From SZUA-365 sp034002405 (GTDB taxonomy: Bacteria > Bacteroidota > Ignavibacteria > SZUA-365), in contig JAVFAS010000004.1 of assembly GCA_034002405.1 (NCBI GenBank), positions 1 to 64,000 on the forward strand: a DNA stretch of 64,000 nt, in the 5' to 3' direction. The notes beneath the pieces are model-generated. The model had not been told where the DNA came from and made no database searches. It saw nothing but the letters and a program-made list of their open reading frames with translations. Position numbers and translations under genes: made by a program. Below, piece by piece: positions 41,556 to 50,380 of this stretch (its first letter is position 1; every line of letters begins with the position of its first letter).

Positions 41556-43082
41556 TTAAACGAGGCGTTTGCGCATGCGCGAGACCGGAATATCCATGGT
41601 TTCACGGTATTTGGCCACGGTTCGCCGCGCGATGTTGAATCCACGCTGCTGCAGTATTTCCGTCAGCGCCTGATCGCTCAGCGGCTTGCGCGGGTGTTCC
41701 TGCTCGATGATTTCCCGGAGAATGGCCATCACTTCCTTGTTGGCCACTTCCTCCCCTCCGTCGGTCGCGATCCCCTCGCTGAAGAAGTATCGCAACTCGA
41801 ACACCCCCCATTCGGTCTGCACATACTTGCCGTTCACTACCCGGGAGATGGTGGAGATATCCATCTGAATATCTTCCGCGATATCCTTGTAGATCAGCGG
41901 CTTGAGATGGCCGTGGCCGTATTCGAACCAGGCGTGTTGATGCTCGACGATCGAATGCATGACGGCGAGCATCGTATTGCGGCGCTGATAAATGGACTGA
42001 ATGAACCATTTGGCGGCTTCCATCTTCTGGCGGAGGAACTGCCGGGTCTCGGTGGACATGCGCTTCCGCTGGTTGAGCAGCATCTCCTTGTACGCACGGT
42101 TCACGCGCAGGGGTGGAACGCCACGATCGTTGAGCGTGATGACAAATTCACCATCGTCGTTGTGGACGAAAAAATCGGGGATGAGATAATTGTCCGCGAC
42201 CACCCCATCAGATTCACCGGGTTTGGGATTCAGTCCGCGAATCACCTCGAATGCGCGTTTGAGCATGTGCTCGTCGATATGCAGATCGTGCATGATGCGT
42301 TCGAAATGCTTCTTCTCGAAGGCATCCCATGCTTCGCGAAGGATGCGGATGGCGACGATCCGTGGCGTGCTGACATTCGGGAGCAGTTCGAGCTGCACCA
42401 GCAGACACTCGCGCAAGTTGCGTGAGGCAATCCCGGGAGGATCCAATCGCTGGATGCGCCGGAGCACCTCCTCACCCTGTTCCAGCGAGAGTTCGAAGTC
42501 ATGTTCGAGGTTGAACTCCCGGAGCACTGTCTCGAAATCCCCGTGGAGATATCCGTCGTCATCGATATTCCAGAGAATATCCTCTGCCAACAACATTTCC
42601 TGCGTGTCCAAATTCAGCATCTGTATTTGCGAGAGCAGACGCTCACGGAGCGTCGTCGTCGCGGGCATCGGCATCTCGCGGTCGTCATCCTCGTCCCAGT
42701 ATTTGTTCACCGAGACGTTGTCCTCGGTGTTCTCGAAGAATTCCTCCCACGAATACTCTTCGTCCGCGTGCTCGCGAATCTCCTTGTCCATCGTGTCGGA
42801 TTCGGAGGAGGACGTACGCTCCGCGACGGTGACGTCGGAATCCTCGCCCGACTCCTCCGCACCGTCACCCTCCTCCGCCTTCCGTTCCTCCGCGGACAAT
42901 TCGAGACGCTCCTCCTGCTCTTCCTCCATTTCCATCCCTTCCTCGAGCAAAGGATTCAGCTCCAGCTCATCCTTGATCTTTTGCTCGAGCTGAAGCACTG
43001 GAAGTTGAAGTATTTTAAGGTATTGAACCTGCGCAGGTGAGAGTCGCTGTTGCAGCTTCTGCGTCTGGGTGAGATGAAGCAT
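41556..43082 (-). CDS. rpoN: RNA polymerase sigma-54 factor
   Basis: 508 aa. The glutamine-rich region I begins L-T-Q-T-Q-K-L-Q-Q-R-L; a long acidic region II (about 50-125) follows; then the core-binding domain, a helix-turn-helix (about 410-430) and the RpoN box A-R-R-T-V-A-K-Y-R-E at about residues 485-494. It directs RNA polymerase to -24/-12 promoters that need AAA+ activators. GGAGG precedes the ATG by eight bases. No -24/-12 promoter was recognised in the window. Confidence 0.97.
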   Translation of the reverse strand: MLHLTQTQKLQQRLSPAQVQYLKILQLPVLQLEQKIKDELELNPLLEEGMEMEEEQEERLELSAEERKAEEGDGAEESGEDSDVTVAERTSSSESDTMDKEIREHADEEYSWEEFFENTEDNVSVNKYWDEDDDREMPMPATTTLRERLLSQIQMLNLDTQEMLLAEDILWNIDDDGYLHGDFETVLREFNLEHDFELSLEQGEEVLRRIQRLDPPGIASRNLRECLLVQLELLPNVSTPRIVAIRILREAWDAFEKKHFERIMHDLHIDEHMLKRAFEVIRGLNPKPGESDGVVADNYLIPDFFVHNDDGEFVITLNDRGVPPLRVNRAYKEMLLNQRKRMSTETRQFLRQKMEAAKWFIQSIYQRRNTMLAVMHSIVEHQHAWFEYGHGHLKPLIYKDIAEDIQMDISTISRVVNGKYVQTEWGVFELRYFFSEGIATDGGEEVANKEVMAILREIIEQEHPRKPLSDQALTEILQQRGFNIARRTVAKYRETMDIPVSRMRKRLV

Positions 43083-43087
43083 CCCTG

Positions 43088-43666
43088 TTACCTCCGGTCA
43101 CCTTCGGCGGAGACGCCGCGTGCATCCCGGCTCCGTTCCTGCAGGGCGCGGGTAAAGTCCACCCCGAATGCCCGGACAAGGGCGCTCTCGAGAAAGTCGA
43201 CCAGCCCGGTCTGTTCGCGTTCTCCCGCGGTGATCGCGGGTGCGCATTCCGAAAAATGCTCGAAATGCAGCTGGTCGCGCCGGCGTCCGCGGACACGGAT
43301 GGGAAAAAGGTGGCAGGAAAGCGGTTTCGGCCAGGAGAATTTCCCCAGTTGATGGAGTTTCTGGATGGAGCACACCGCCACGTCACCGTCATACATCACG
43401 AAAACGCAGGCGCGTTCGTCGTGACAGCGAATGGTCAGTTCCTCGCCGTCATCGACGATCAGCCCGAATTCGTCACCCTCGCGGCGATGCACGGGTGGAA
43501 GCATGTCACGCACCGCTTCCCAGGCTTTTTCGATGAGCGGGATCTCGTCCTCCGTGACTGGCGGACCACTGCCTCCCGGGAAGGTGCAACACGCGCCCTT
43601 GCATGCCGCGAGATCGCAGGCAAAATGGGCGGTCAATATGCTTCGTTCAATTCTCAAAGATGGCAC
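43088..43666 (-). CDS. DUF3109-like cysteine-cluster protein
   Basis: 192 aa with a GTG start. Cys17, Cys22, Cys26 and Cys27 form the F-A-C-D-L-A-A-C-K-G-A-C-C cluster, and further cysteines lie at R-C-H-D-E-R-A-C, V-C-S-I-Q and S-C-H-L-F-P. The pattern is that of the DUF3109/YkgJ-like group, which may bind a zinc or iron-sulfur cluster. The function is not known. It ends just before rpoN, so the two are co-transcribed. The start is uncertain because there is no Shine-Dalgarno sequence. Confidence 0.72.
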   Translation of the reverse strand: MPSLRIERSILTAHFACDLAACKGACCTFPGGSGPPVTEDEIPLIEKAWEAVRDMLPPVHRREGDEFGLIVDDGEELTIRCHDERACVFVMYDGDVAVCSIQKLHQLGKFSWPKPLSCHLFPIRVRGRRRDQLHFEHFSECAPAITAGEREQTGLVDFLESALVRAFGVDFTRALQERSRDARGVSAEGDRR

Positions 43667-43800
43667 GATTTTTATTCATCGTTCTTAACTTATCGAAAAG
43701 ATGCCCTGGAATCAACATTGATTTTGAGAGGATCCGAATTTCTGTCTTGTTTCCATCCATCGCCATCGTTACCATGGGATGATTTTTGGGAGATATGATC

Positions 43801-44925
43801 ATGGCCATCGCCGATCCGTACGATTATTTCCGTATCGCACAATTGCCATCCGTCGGACCCGCGCGTGGACGCGCGTTACTGGCGCATTTTCACTCGTTCT
43901 CGAATTTCCTGCGCAGTGGCACCGACGCGCTGCGCCGGGTGGACGGGATCAGCACGCAGCTGTCCGCCCGCCTGCTCGATGCGATACGCGACGAACGGCA
44001 CAGCGGCGCGATCGAGCGCCTGGTGGAGCGCAATCGGCAATGGTGCGAGCGCCACGACATCCGTTATGTCACGCTCACCGACGAGGAGTACCCGGCATTG
44101 CTACGCGGGATTTACGACCCCCCGCTCTTTTTATTCATGAAGGGGCGATGCACCGCCGCCGATGCGCGCGCGGTCGGGGTCGTGGGGACCCGAAGCCCGA
44201 GTGATTACGGACGGCAGGTCACCGAGGATTTCTGTCGCGGTTTCGCCGCCCACCAGGTCACGGTGGTGAGCGGACTGGCGATGGGAATCGACACGGTCGC
44301 GCATCGCAGTACCCTGCGGGCAGGTGGACGAACCATCGCCGTGCTCGGGAGCGGATTGCTGAAAGTCTACCCTGGCGTGAATCGTGGTCTGGCCGAGGAA
44401 ATCGGCGCCGATGGCTGCGTGATGTCCGAGCTCTGTCTCGATGCCAAGCCCGACGCGGTGAATTTTCCGCGACGGAACCGTATCATCAGCGGCCTCGCCC
44501 AAAGTCTCGTGCTGGTGGAAAGCGACGTACGCGGCGGCGCCATGATCACCGCCAATATCGCTCTCGACCAGAATCGCAACGTTTTCGCCGTTCCGGGGAG
44601 CATCTTCAACCCGCGCAGCGCCGGCCCGCATTTTCTTCTCAAACAGAGCATGGCCCAGCCGGCAACCAGCGCCGAGGATGTTCTGGGCGACATGGTCGAC
44701 GCGACGCGTACACCCGAGCCACCGCGTCCCGCGCCGCAGCTGAGCATCGACGAACAGCAGATCTTTGACCAGTTGAGCGACGAACCGACGCATATCGACG
44801 AACTCGCGGTGGCTTGCGCGCTCCCTCTGCCCGTCGTGCTCGTCCAACTGCTTCAGATGGAACTCGCCGGTGTGGTGCGCCAGCTGCCGGGGAAATACTT
44901 TGTTCGTTTCGACGGGCGGCGGTAA
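43801..44925 (+). CDS. dprA: DNA-processing protein DprA/Smf
   Basis: 374 aa from the ATG at 43801, chosen because GGGAG lies eight bases upstream. An N-terminal helix-hairpin-helix/SAM-like region (about 10-75) precedes the Rossmann domain with V-G-T-R-S-P-S-D-Y-G near residue 125, V-S-G-L-A-M-G-I-D near residue 157 and P-R-R-N-R-I-I-S-G near residue 222. The last ~65 residues are a winged-helix domain. DprA protects incoming single-stranded DNA and loads RecA during natural transformation. The 134-base divergent gap to the cysteine-cluster gene is the only regulatory space here. Confidence 0.94.
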   Translation: MAIADPYDYFRIAQLPSVGPARGRALLAHFHSFSNFLRSGTDALRRVDGISTQLSARLLDAIRDERHSGAIERLVERNRQWCERHDIRYVTLTDEEYPALLRGIYDPPLFLFMKGRCTAADARAVGVVGTRSPSDYGRQVTEDFCRGFAAHQVTVVSGLAMGIDTVAHRSTLRAGGRTIAVLGSGLLKVYPGVNRGLAEEIGADGCVMSELCLDAKPDAVNFPRRNRIISGLAQSLVLVESDVRGGAMITANIALDQNRNVFAVPGSIFNPRSAGPHFLLKQSMAQPATSAEDVLGDMVDATRTPEPPRPAPQLSIDEQQIFDQLSDEPTHIDELAVACALPLPVVLVQLLQMELAGVVRQLPGKYFVRFDGRR

Positions 44926-44959
44926 CTTGCCCCGGTCGCGTTCTTCTCACTGAGGATAT

Positions 44960-46237
44960 ATGACTCTGAATCCAAGACTGCTCTTCCCCATTGGCGCCGC
45001 CGCGGTGCTGTTTGTGGCAGCGCTGCTGTTCTGGCCGTCCGGCGGACCTTCCATCCCCGTCTATGAAGTCAAGCGCGGGACGTTTGACATTTATGTCATC
45101 GAAAGCGGATCGGTGCGCGCCACGAATTCCTCCACCGTGACCGCACCGCGAATTCTTTCCGGTGGCAACCTCCAGGTTGTGTCTCTGGCCGACGAGGGGA
45201 CGGTGGCGAAGGAAGGAGACGTCCTCGTCCGCTTCGATCCGAGCGCCGCGCTCAAGCGCATCGCGGATCGCCAGACCGAGTTGAAAACCGCGATGGCGGA
45301 CCTCGCGAAGCTGAAGGCCCAACAGTCAGCCGATGAATCCCAAGCCAAAACCGAATTCGAATCGGCCAAACTGAATTTCGAGCTGGCCAAAATCGCGCGT
45401 GAAAAAATGCAATTCGAACCGGAAGCCCGGAAGCGCGAAGCCGAAATCGAATTCGAACGCGCACGGTTGACATTCGAACAATCCAAGATGAACATCGACA
45501 ATAAAAGCATTGTCCGGCGCTCGGAGCTTGGCAACCTCCAGCTCCGCATCGAGCAGATTCGTTCCGATATCACCGAGTCACAGCAGGAAATGGAACAACT
45601 CACCGTCAAGGCGCCGATCAGTGGCCTGATCGTGTATGAGAACAACTGGTCGACCGGCAGGAAGATCGCCAAGGGTGATCAGCCCTGGCCCGGCATGCCT
45701 CTGATCAGTCTGCCCGATCTTTCCGCGATGCAGACCGAGGTGTCGGTGAACGAGATGGACATCGCGAAAGTCCGTAAGGACCAGAAGGTCATCGTCATCC
45801 CGGATGCCTTCCCCGACAAATCCTTCGAGGGCGTCATCAGCAGTGTCTCGCAGATCGGCCGCCAGAAAGGCCAGGGATCGAATGTCAAGGTCTTCGATAT
45901 CGTCATCGATATCAAGGGAACCGATGACGTTCTCAAACCCGGCATCACCACGACAAACAAGATCATTGTTGCCCGGAGGAAAAACGTCCTCTCCATTCCC
46001 CTGATCGCGGTCGTCGAAGAGCATTCGAAAACCTACGTCTTCGTCGGGGACGGTGGCTCGTTCGATAAACGGGAAGTGGAACTCGGCGAACGCAATGACA
46101 ACTTTGTTGTCGTGAAGCGCGGCGTGTCCGCCGGTGAGTCCGTTGCCCTCCGCAATCCGGACCAGGACATATCGGGCGACGGCGTCGAGGAACCCGGAAA
46201 CAATGCGGTGCAGCCCGCACCACCGGCGAATGAATGA
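44960..46237 (+). CDS. MacA/HlyD-type periplasmic adaptor protein
   Basis: 425 aa. An N-terminal membrane anchor (about 7-25) leads to a lipoyl/barrel-sandwich domain, a long coiled coil (about 95-195, E-S-A-K-L-N-F-E-L and repeated E-F-E), a second lipoyl half with V-K-A-P-I-S-G-L-I-V near residue 218, and beta-barrel domains. GAGGATAT lies before the ATG. It joins an inner-membrane transporter to an outer-membrane channel. The next gene is a MacB-type permease and the one after a TolC-like protein. The C-terminal tail is Pro-Ala rich. Confidence 0.88.
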   Translation: MTLNPRLLFPIGAAAVLFVAALLFWPSGGPSIPVYEVKRGTFDIYVIESGSVRATNSSTVTAPRILSGGNLQVVSLADEGTVAKEGDVLVRFDPSAALKRIADRQTELKTAMADLAKLKAQQSADESQAKTEFESAKLNFELAKIAREKMQFEPEARKREAEIEFERARLTFEQSKMNIDNKSIVRRSELGNLQLRIEQIRSDITESQQEMEQLTVKAPISGLIVYENNWSTGRKIAKGDQPWPGMPLISLPDLSAMQTEVSVNEMDIAKVRKDQKVIVIPDAFPDKSFEGVISSVSQIGRQKGQGSNVKVFDIVIDIKGTDDVLKPGITTTNKIIVARRKNVLSIPLIAVVEEHSKTYVFVGDGGSFDKREVELGERNDNFVVVKRGVSAGESVALRNPDQDISGDGVEEPGNNAVQPAPPANE

Positions 46238-47555
46238 CATGCGACTCTCCCTCGCAAGATACCGTGAAGCGGTCTCCATCGCCGTCGAGAGTCTTGGCAT
46301 GCACAAGACACGATCGGCCCTGACCATGCTCGGCATTGTGTTCGGGGTTGGCGCGGTGATTGCCATGCTGTCGATCGGCGAGGGTGCCCGGCAGGAGTCG
46401 CTCGAACAAATCGAGGTGCTCGGGGTACGCAACGTCATTATCCGTTCCCTGCCGCCCCCGGCCGACGAGGATGATGAAAACCAGCCCGGTGCCTCGCGGC
46501 CGTTTGGCGTCTCGCTCAAGGATGCCGATGCGATCCGGGATGTGTGCGCCTTCGCCTCGAAAATCACCGTGAACTGGGAGAAGGACGCGGAAGCGCGCAC
46601 GTACGGCGGAACCGCGAAGGTGAAACTGATCGGGACCACCAGCGAGCATGCCGACATATTCAATGTCCGTCTGAGTGAGGGACAATTTCTCTCGCCGGCA
46701 CATCTCGCCGCGCACGCGAACGTCTGTCTTATCGGCAGCGAGGTCCGTCAGCAGTTATTCGGATTTGAAAATCCGCTGTTCAAGCTCGTCAAGATCGAGG
46801 ACCAGTGGTTCACGGTCATTGGCGTCATCGCCGGCAAGAAAGAAGCGGTGACCGCCGGCGCCGTATTGCCATCGGTGAATGCGAGCATCATCATCCCCCT
46901 CAGCACGGCGATGGCGAAATTCCCGCGAGAAGCCACGGCGAGCGTCGCGCGCATGGGACGCCGCTTCCGATCCCGTAACCAGGTCGACGGTGGCTATCTC
47001 GATCGTTCGACCATCGATCAGGTCGCCGTCCGCATCGACGATGACACGGAAATCACGGAAGCGGCCGCGGTCATCACGCGGCTGCTGCGCGCACGCCACA
47101 ACGGGCAATTGGATTTCACCGTGACCATCCCCGAGCAATTGATCGAGCAAAGCCAGAAAACCCAAAGCATCTTTAATGTCGTGATGGGCGCCATTGCCGG
47201 GATCTCCCTCCTCGTGGGCGGAATCGGAATCATGAACATCATGCTTGCCTCGGTGCTCGAGCGCACACGCGAAATCGGCGTCCGTCGCGCACTCGGAGCC
47301 ACCCGCGGCATGATCATCATCCAGTTTCTCGCCGAATCGGCGATGCTCTCGCTCGTCGGCGGTATTCTCGGCATCATCCTCGGGTGGGGACTCACCGAAG
47401 CAATCACCGCCTATGCGGAGTGGCGAACGATCATCAGTTTATGGTCCATCCTTCTTGCCTTCACGGTCGCCGCCGCGACCGGTATCGTCTTCGGGTATTA
47501 TCCAGCAAAACGTGCGGCCGACCGTGATGTCATCGAAGCACTGCGTTATGAATAA
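46230..47555 (+). CDS. MacB/FtsX-type ABC transporter permease (no ATPase domain)
   Basis: 441 aa from the ATG at 46230 (46239 is also possible), overlapping the adaptor stop by eight bases. TM1 (about 29-50, T-M-L-G-I-V-F-G-V-G) precedes a large periplasmic domain (about 50-310); three more helices follow from residue ~320 with G-G-I-G-I-M-N-I-M-L-A and E-I-G-V-R-R-A-L-G-A, the FtsX signature. The ATPase domain of MacB is absent and no ATPase gene is adjacent. The complex should export a lipopeptide, peptide or lipid through the TolC-like channel. Confidence 0.87.
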   Translation: MNDMRLSLARYREAVSIAVESLGMHKTRSALTMLGIVFGVGAVIAMLSIGEGARQESLEQIEVLGVRNVIIRSLPPPADEDDENQPGASRPFGVSLKDADAIRDVCAFASKITVNWEKDAEARTYGGTAKVKLIGTTSEHADIFNVRLSEGQFLSPAHLAAHANVCLIGSEVRQQLFGFENPLFKLVKIEDQWFTVIGVIAGKKEAVTAGAVLPSVNASIIIPLSTAMAKFPREATASVARMGRRFRSRNQVDGGYLDRSTIDQVAVRIDDDTEITEAAAVITRLLRARHNGQLDFTVTIPEQLIEQSQKTQSIFNVVMGAIAGISLLVGGIGIMNIMLASVLERTREIGVRRALGATRGMIIIQFLAESAMLSLVGGILGIILGWGLTEAITAYAEWRTIISLWSILLAFTVAAATGIVFGYYPAKRAADRDVIEALRYE

Positions 47556-49047
47556 CACCGTCTCACTCCGAAACCCGATCTCATTCCTGTTTCTCGTCTC
47601 CGTGCTGCTCTCGTGCGTGCGCACTTCCGCACCCGCGCAGCATCTGCTCACGCTCGACGACGCGCTCACGAAGGCGTTTGCGTCAAGCTACACCGCGCGG
47701 AGCGCACGTGAACAGCTGCGCGCCTCGGAGGCCGCTGCCGAAGCGGCGCGGCTCGCGCTGTATTCACGCGTCGATCTGCAATTCGACCTGCCGGATTACA
47801 GCCGGACCCTGCTCGCGCAATTCAATACAGCCACCGGACGCAACGAATTCTTTCCCTTCGAGCGAACGCAATGGTCGGGACGTATCGATGTGACGCAGCC
47901 CGTCGTGTGGACCAACAGCACGCTCACCCTTTCCGGCCTCCTCTATCAGCAGCAGCAGAAGGATTTCAGTCCGACCGGGGAACTGTTCCGCGATTGGTAT
48001 ACCGACCTCGCGATCCAGCTCCGTCAACCGCTGTTCGTACCAAATACGCAACGCATCGCGTTGCGTCGCGCCGAGTTGGATTTCGAGGAATCCATGGCCG
48101 ACTACGTGCGCAACACGCTCGACCTTCGATATACCGTGACCGAGCAGTTCTACAATCTCTACGCCGCGCAGGAGCGCGTGATCATCCAGCAGGATCGGGT
48201 CCAGCAGGAAGAGACATCCTTTGCCACCGGGCAACGGAAATACCGCGCCGGACTGATCGCCGAGGTCGAGGCCCTGCAATTCGAGGTCGATCTCGCGGCG
48301 GCGAAAAACGATCTGCTCGCGGCGGAGAATCTGCGCCAATCCCGTGCCGATCAGTTCAAGATCCTTCTCGGTATTCCGGTCGTGGACTCGCTCACCTGCC
48401 TGCTTGAGGACACCACCGTTGTCCCGGTCACCATCGACCTGCAGGAAGCGATCGCGCGCGCGAAACGGACGCGCGTCGACCTCCAGCGGGCTCGCAATAG
48501 TATCGAGCGAGGCGAGCTTGATCTTGAAGGGGTTCAGGCCCAGCGTCGCATCCGCGGTGACCTGTTTCTGAGCTATGGTTTGAGCAAGAATGATGCGGAA
48601 TTCTCCGGCCTCACCAACGATCTGCGCGACACCCGCCGCGCCGTGTTGACCGTGAGTGTCCCGGTGTTCGATTGGGGAAAGCACTCCCGCGATGTCGAAG
48701 CCGCCGAAGCGCGACTCCGCAGCGCGCAGCTGACAGCGGAGAATGTCGAATTAGGGATTGAACGTGAGATCATCGAATTGAGCAGGAATATCGCATCCGC
48801 GGCGCGGCGCGCGGAAGTCCTGCGGCAGTCCCGCCTGATTGCCGATATCGCGAACGAGATCAGCACGAAACGCTACGAGGTTGGCACCATTGGATCAACC
48901 GAACTTGCCCAGGCTCGCGCACGCCTTCTGCAGGCGCGTCTCTCCGCGCTCGAAGCGGTGATCGATTACCACCGCTCTCTTGCCGACATGGCACGCCGCA
49001 CGGCATTCGATTTCAAACGCAACGCCGCGCTCGAGATCCCGCGATGA
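47548..49047 (+). CDS. TolC-family outer-membrane efflux protein
   Basis: 499 aa from the ATG at 47548, overlapping the permease stop by eight bases. A signal peptide (about residues 12-31, ending A-P-A-Q) precedes two outer-membrane-efflux repeats, with the long helical-barrel segments rich in Ala, Glu and Arg and a Q-P-L-F-V-P segment near residue 165. The protein probably forms the outer-membrane channel of the adaptor-permease system. The three genes form a complete tripartite exporter except for the ATPase. Confidence 0.88.
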   Translation: MNNTVSLRNPISFLFLVSVLLSCVRTSAPAQHLLTLDDALTKAFASSYTARSAREQLRASEAAAEAARLALYSRVDLQFDLPDYSRTLLAQFNTATGRNEFFPFERTQWSGRIDVTQPVVWTNSTLTLSGLLYQQQQKDFSPTGELFRDWYTDLAIQLRQPLFVPNTQRIALRRAELDFEESMADYVRNTLDLRYTVTEQFYNLYAAQERVIIQQDRVQQEETSFATGQRKYRAGLIAEVEALQFEVDLAAAKNDLLAAENLRQSRADQFKILLGIPVVDSLTCLLEDTTVVPVTIDLQEAIARAKRTRVDLQRARNSIERGELDLEGVQAQRRIRGDLFLSYGLSKNDAEFSGLTNDLRDTRRAVLTVSVPVFDWGKHSRDVEAAEARLRSAQLTAENVELGIEREIIELSRNIASAARRAEVLRQSRLIADIANEISTKRYEVGTIGSTELAQARARLLQARLSALEAVIDYHRSLADMARRTAFDFKRNAALEIPR

Positions 49048-49140
49048 GCATCGCACCTTGCATTTCCGCGGGTCGGTCTCTAACTTGCCCACTCTCTTCC
49101 ATGTCCTGTTCACGACTCGTCTGACGTCCATTTTTCACGC

Positions 49141-50373
49141 ATGATTGAATTCGGAATATACCTGCGTTCCGTTCGGGAACACGCCGGTCTCTCACTCGAG
49201 GACCTGCACGAACGCACGCGCATCAGCTTGAAAAATCTCCGTCTGATCGAGTCCGGTGATTTCCCGTCCATTCCACAAACATACGTGCGCGCGTTCGTCC
49301 GGGAGTATGCGCGCACCGTCGGACTCGACGAGGAGGAAATCATTGCGCGCTACAACGAGGAAGCCGAGCGCGAAAAGGGCATTCCTCGTCCCCCGGCCGC
49401 CATCGATAGTTCGAATCTCCTTCCCAAGGTCGATGATTCCGTGGAGTTCGTCCTTCCATCCGATCGCTCCACCTCGCATGTGGAGGTCGACGGGACGGCG
49501 GAAGTCGAAGCCGATGATTTCGTCCTTCCGGTCCGTAAATCCGCATACGTCCAGGATCCGGACAGCGCCACCATCGATATTCGTACCACGACAGCACCGG
49601 AGACACCCGCCGGGCAGAAGACTCGAACACCGGCCGCTGCCACGACGCCGGCCGACCGCGAGACACCGCGCGAGCGTTCGCCCAAGGTCCGGCGTGACGA
49701 CCCAGCTCCCGCGCCGTCGGATCCGGAGAAGATCCCCCCCCCGGGGCCGAGCCAGGAAGCCGTGCCATCCACGTCGCCCTCCCGTGCGCCGTTCACTCCC
49801 GCACCACCGCCTCCCCCTCCCCCTCCGACGGCCGTGCCACCGCGCAGCGACGAAAAACGGATGATGGGACTCGGTGCGCTCGTCCTGCTTCTCGTCGTGA
49901 TCGCGGGTGTCGGGATTTATTATTTCAGCACCGGAGATGCCGATGAATCGGCCGCGGTCGATTCGACGTCCATCAAGGCCAGCATCGAAGCGGGTCGCTT
50001 TCTCGACAGCTCGCAGTTCGCGCTGACGGACATCCCTGTTCCGGAGGATACCGCGCCGGTGCCGGACATCCCGCCCGACCCGGTCGAGGCGAAGCCAAAG
50101 GTATTCTCACGGGAAGACAGCCTCGTGCTCGAGGCCTTTACCAGCGCTCCGGTATGGTTTTCGGTGAAAATGGACACACTGCGCACCGAACGCGGATCGC
50201 TCTCCTCGAACGAGCATCGCGTCTGGAAGGCTCGTGATTTCTTCGTGATCACGCTTGGCGACGCCGGCGCGGTCACGTTCTTTCTCAACGGGCGTGAGAT
50301 CGGGGCACTCGGTGAGGAAGGTGCCGTCGTCAAGAACGTCACCCTCACCCGCCAGAGCGCGGGAGGAAACTGA
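49141..50373 (+). CDS. RodZ-like helix-turn-helix membrane protein
   Basis: 410 aa. A cytoplasmic HTH domain (about residues 4-85; L-R-S-V-R-E-H-A-G-L-S-L-E-D-L) is followed by a long Pro/Ala/acidic linker, a single membrane helix (about 243-262) and a C-terminal DUF4115-like beta domain (about 330-405) that is extracytoplasmic. This is the RodZ layout, an MreB-linked cell-shape protein. The linker carries a run of eight prolines near residue 220-230. ligA starts seven bases after the stop. No Shine-Dalgarno sequence is seen. Confidence 0.85.
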   Translation: MIEFGIYLRSVREHAGLSLEDLHERTRISLKNLRLIESGDFPSIPQTYVRAFVREYARTVGLDEEEIIARYNEEAEREKGIPRPPAAIDSSNLLPKVDDSVEFVLPSDRSTSHVEVDGTAEVEADDFVLPVRKSAYVQDPDSATIDIRTTTAPETPAGQKTRTPAAATTPADRETPRERSPKVRRDDPAPAPSDPEKIPPPGPSQEAVPSTSPSRAPFTPAPPPPPPPPTAVPPRSDEKRMMGLGALVLLLVVIAGVGIYYFSTGDADESAAVDSTSIKASIEAGRFLDSSQFALTDIPVPEDTAPVPDIPPDPVEAKPKVFSREDSLVLEAFTSAPVWFSVKMDTLRTERGSLSSNEHRVWKARDFFVITLGDAGAVTFFLNGREIGALGEEGAVVKNVTLTRQSAGGN

Positions 50374-50380
50374 GCGAATC

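Noticed and set aside
43657..43672. TGGCAC near the divergent rpoN/dprA region as a sigma-54 promoter
   Set aside because: The -24 half matches TGGCAC but the expected -12 TTGC half is TTAT, so the GC dinucleotide is missing.
49780..49850. Proline-rich run in the RodZ-like gene as a sequence error or repeat element
   Set aside because: The frame is intact on both sides, and Pro-rich linkers between the HTH domain and membrane helix are normal for RodZ-like proteins.
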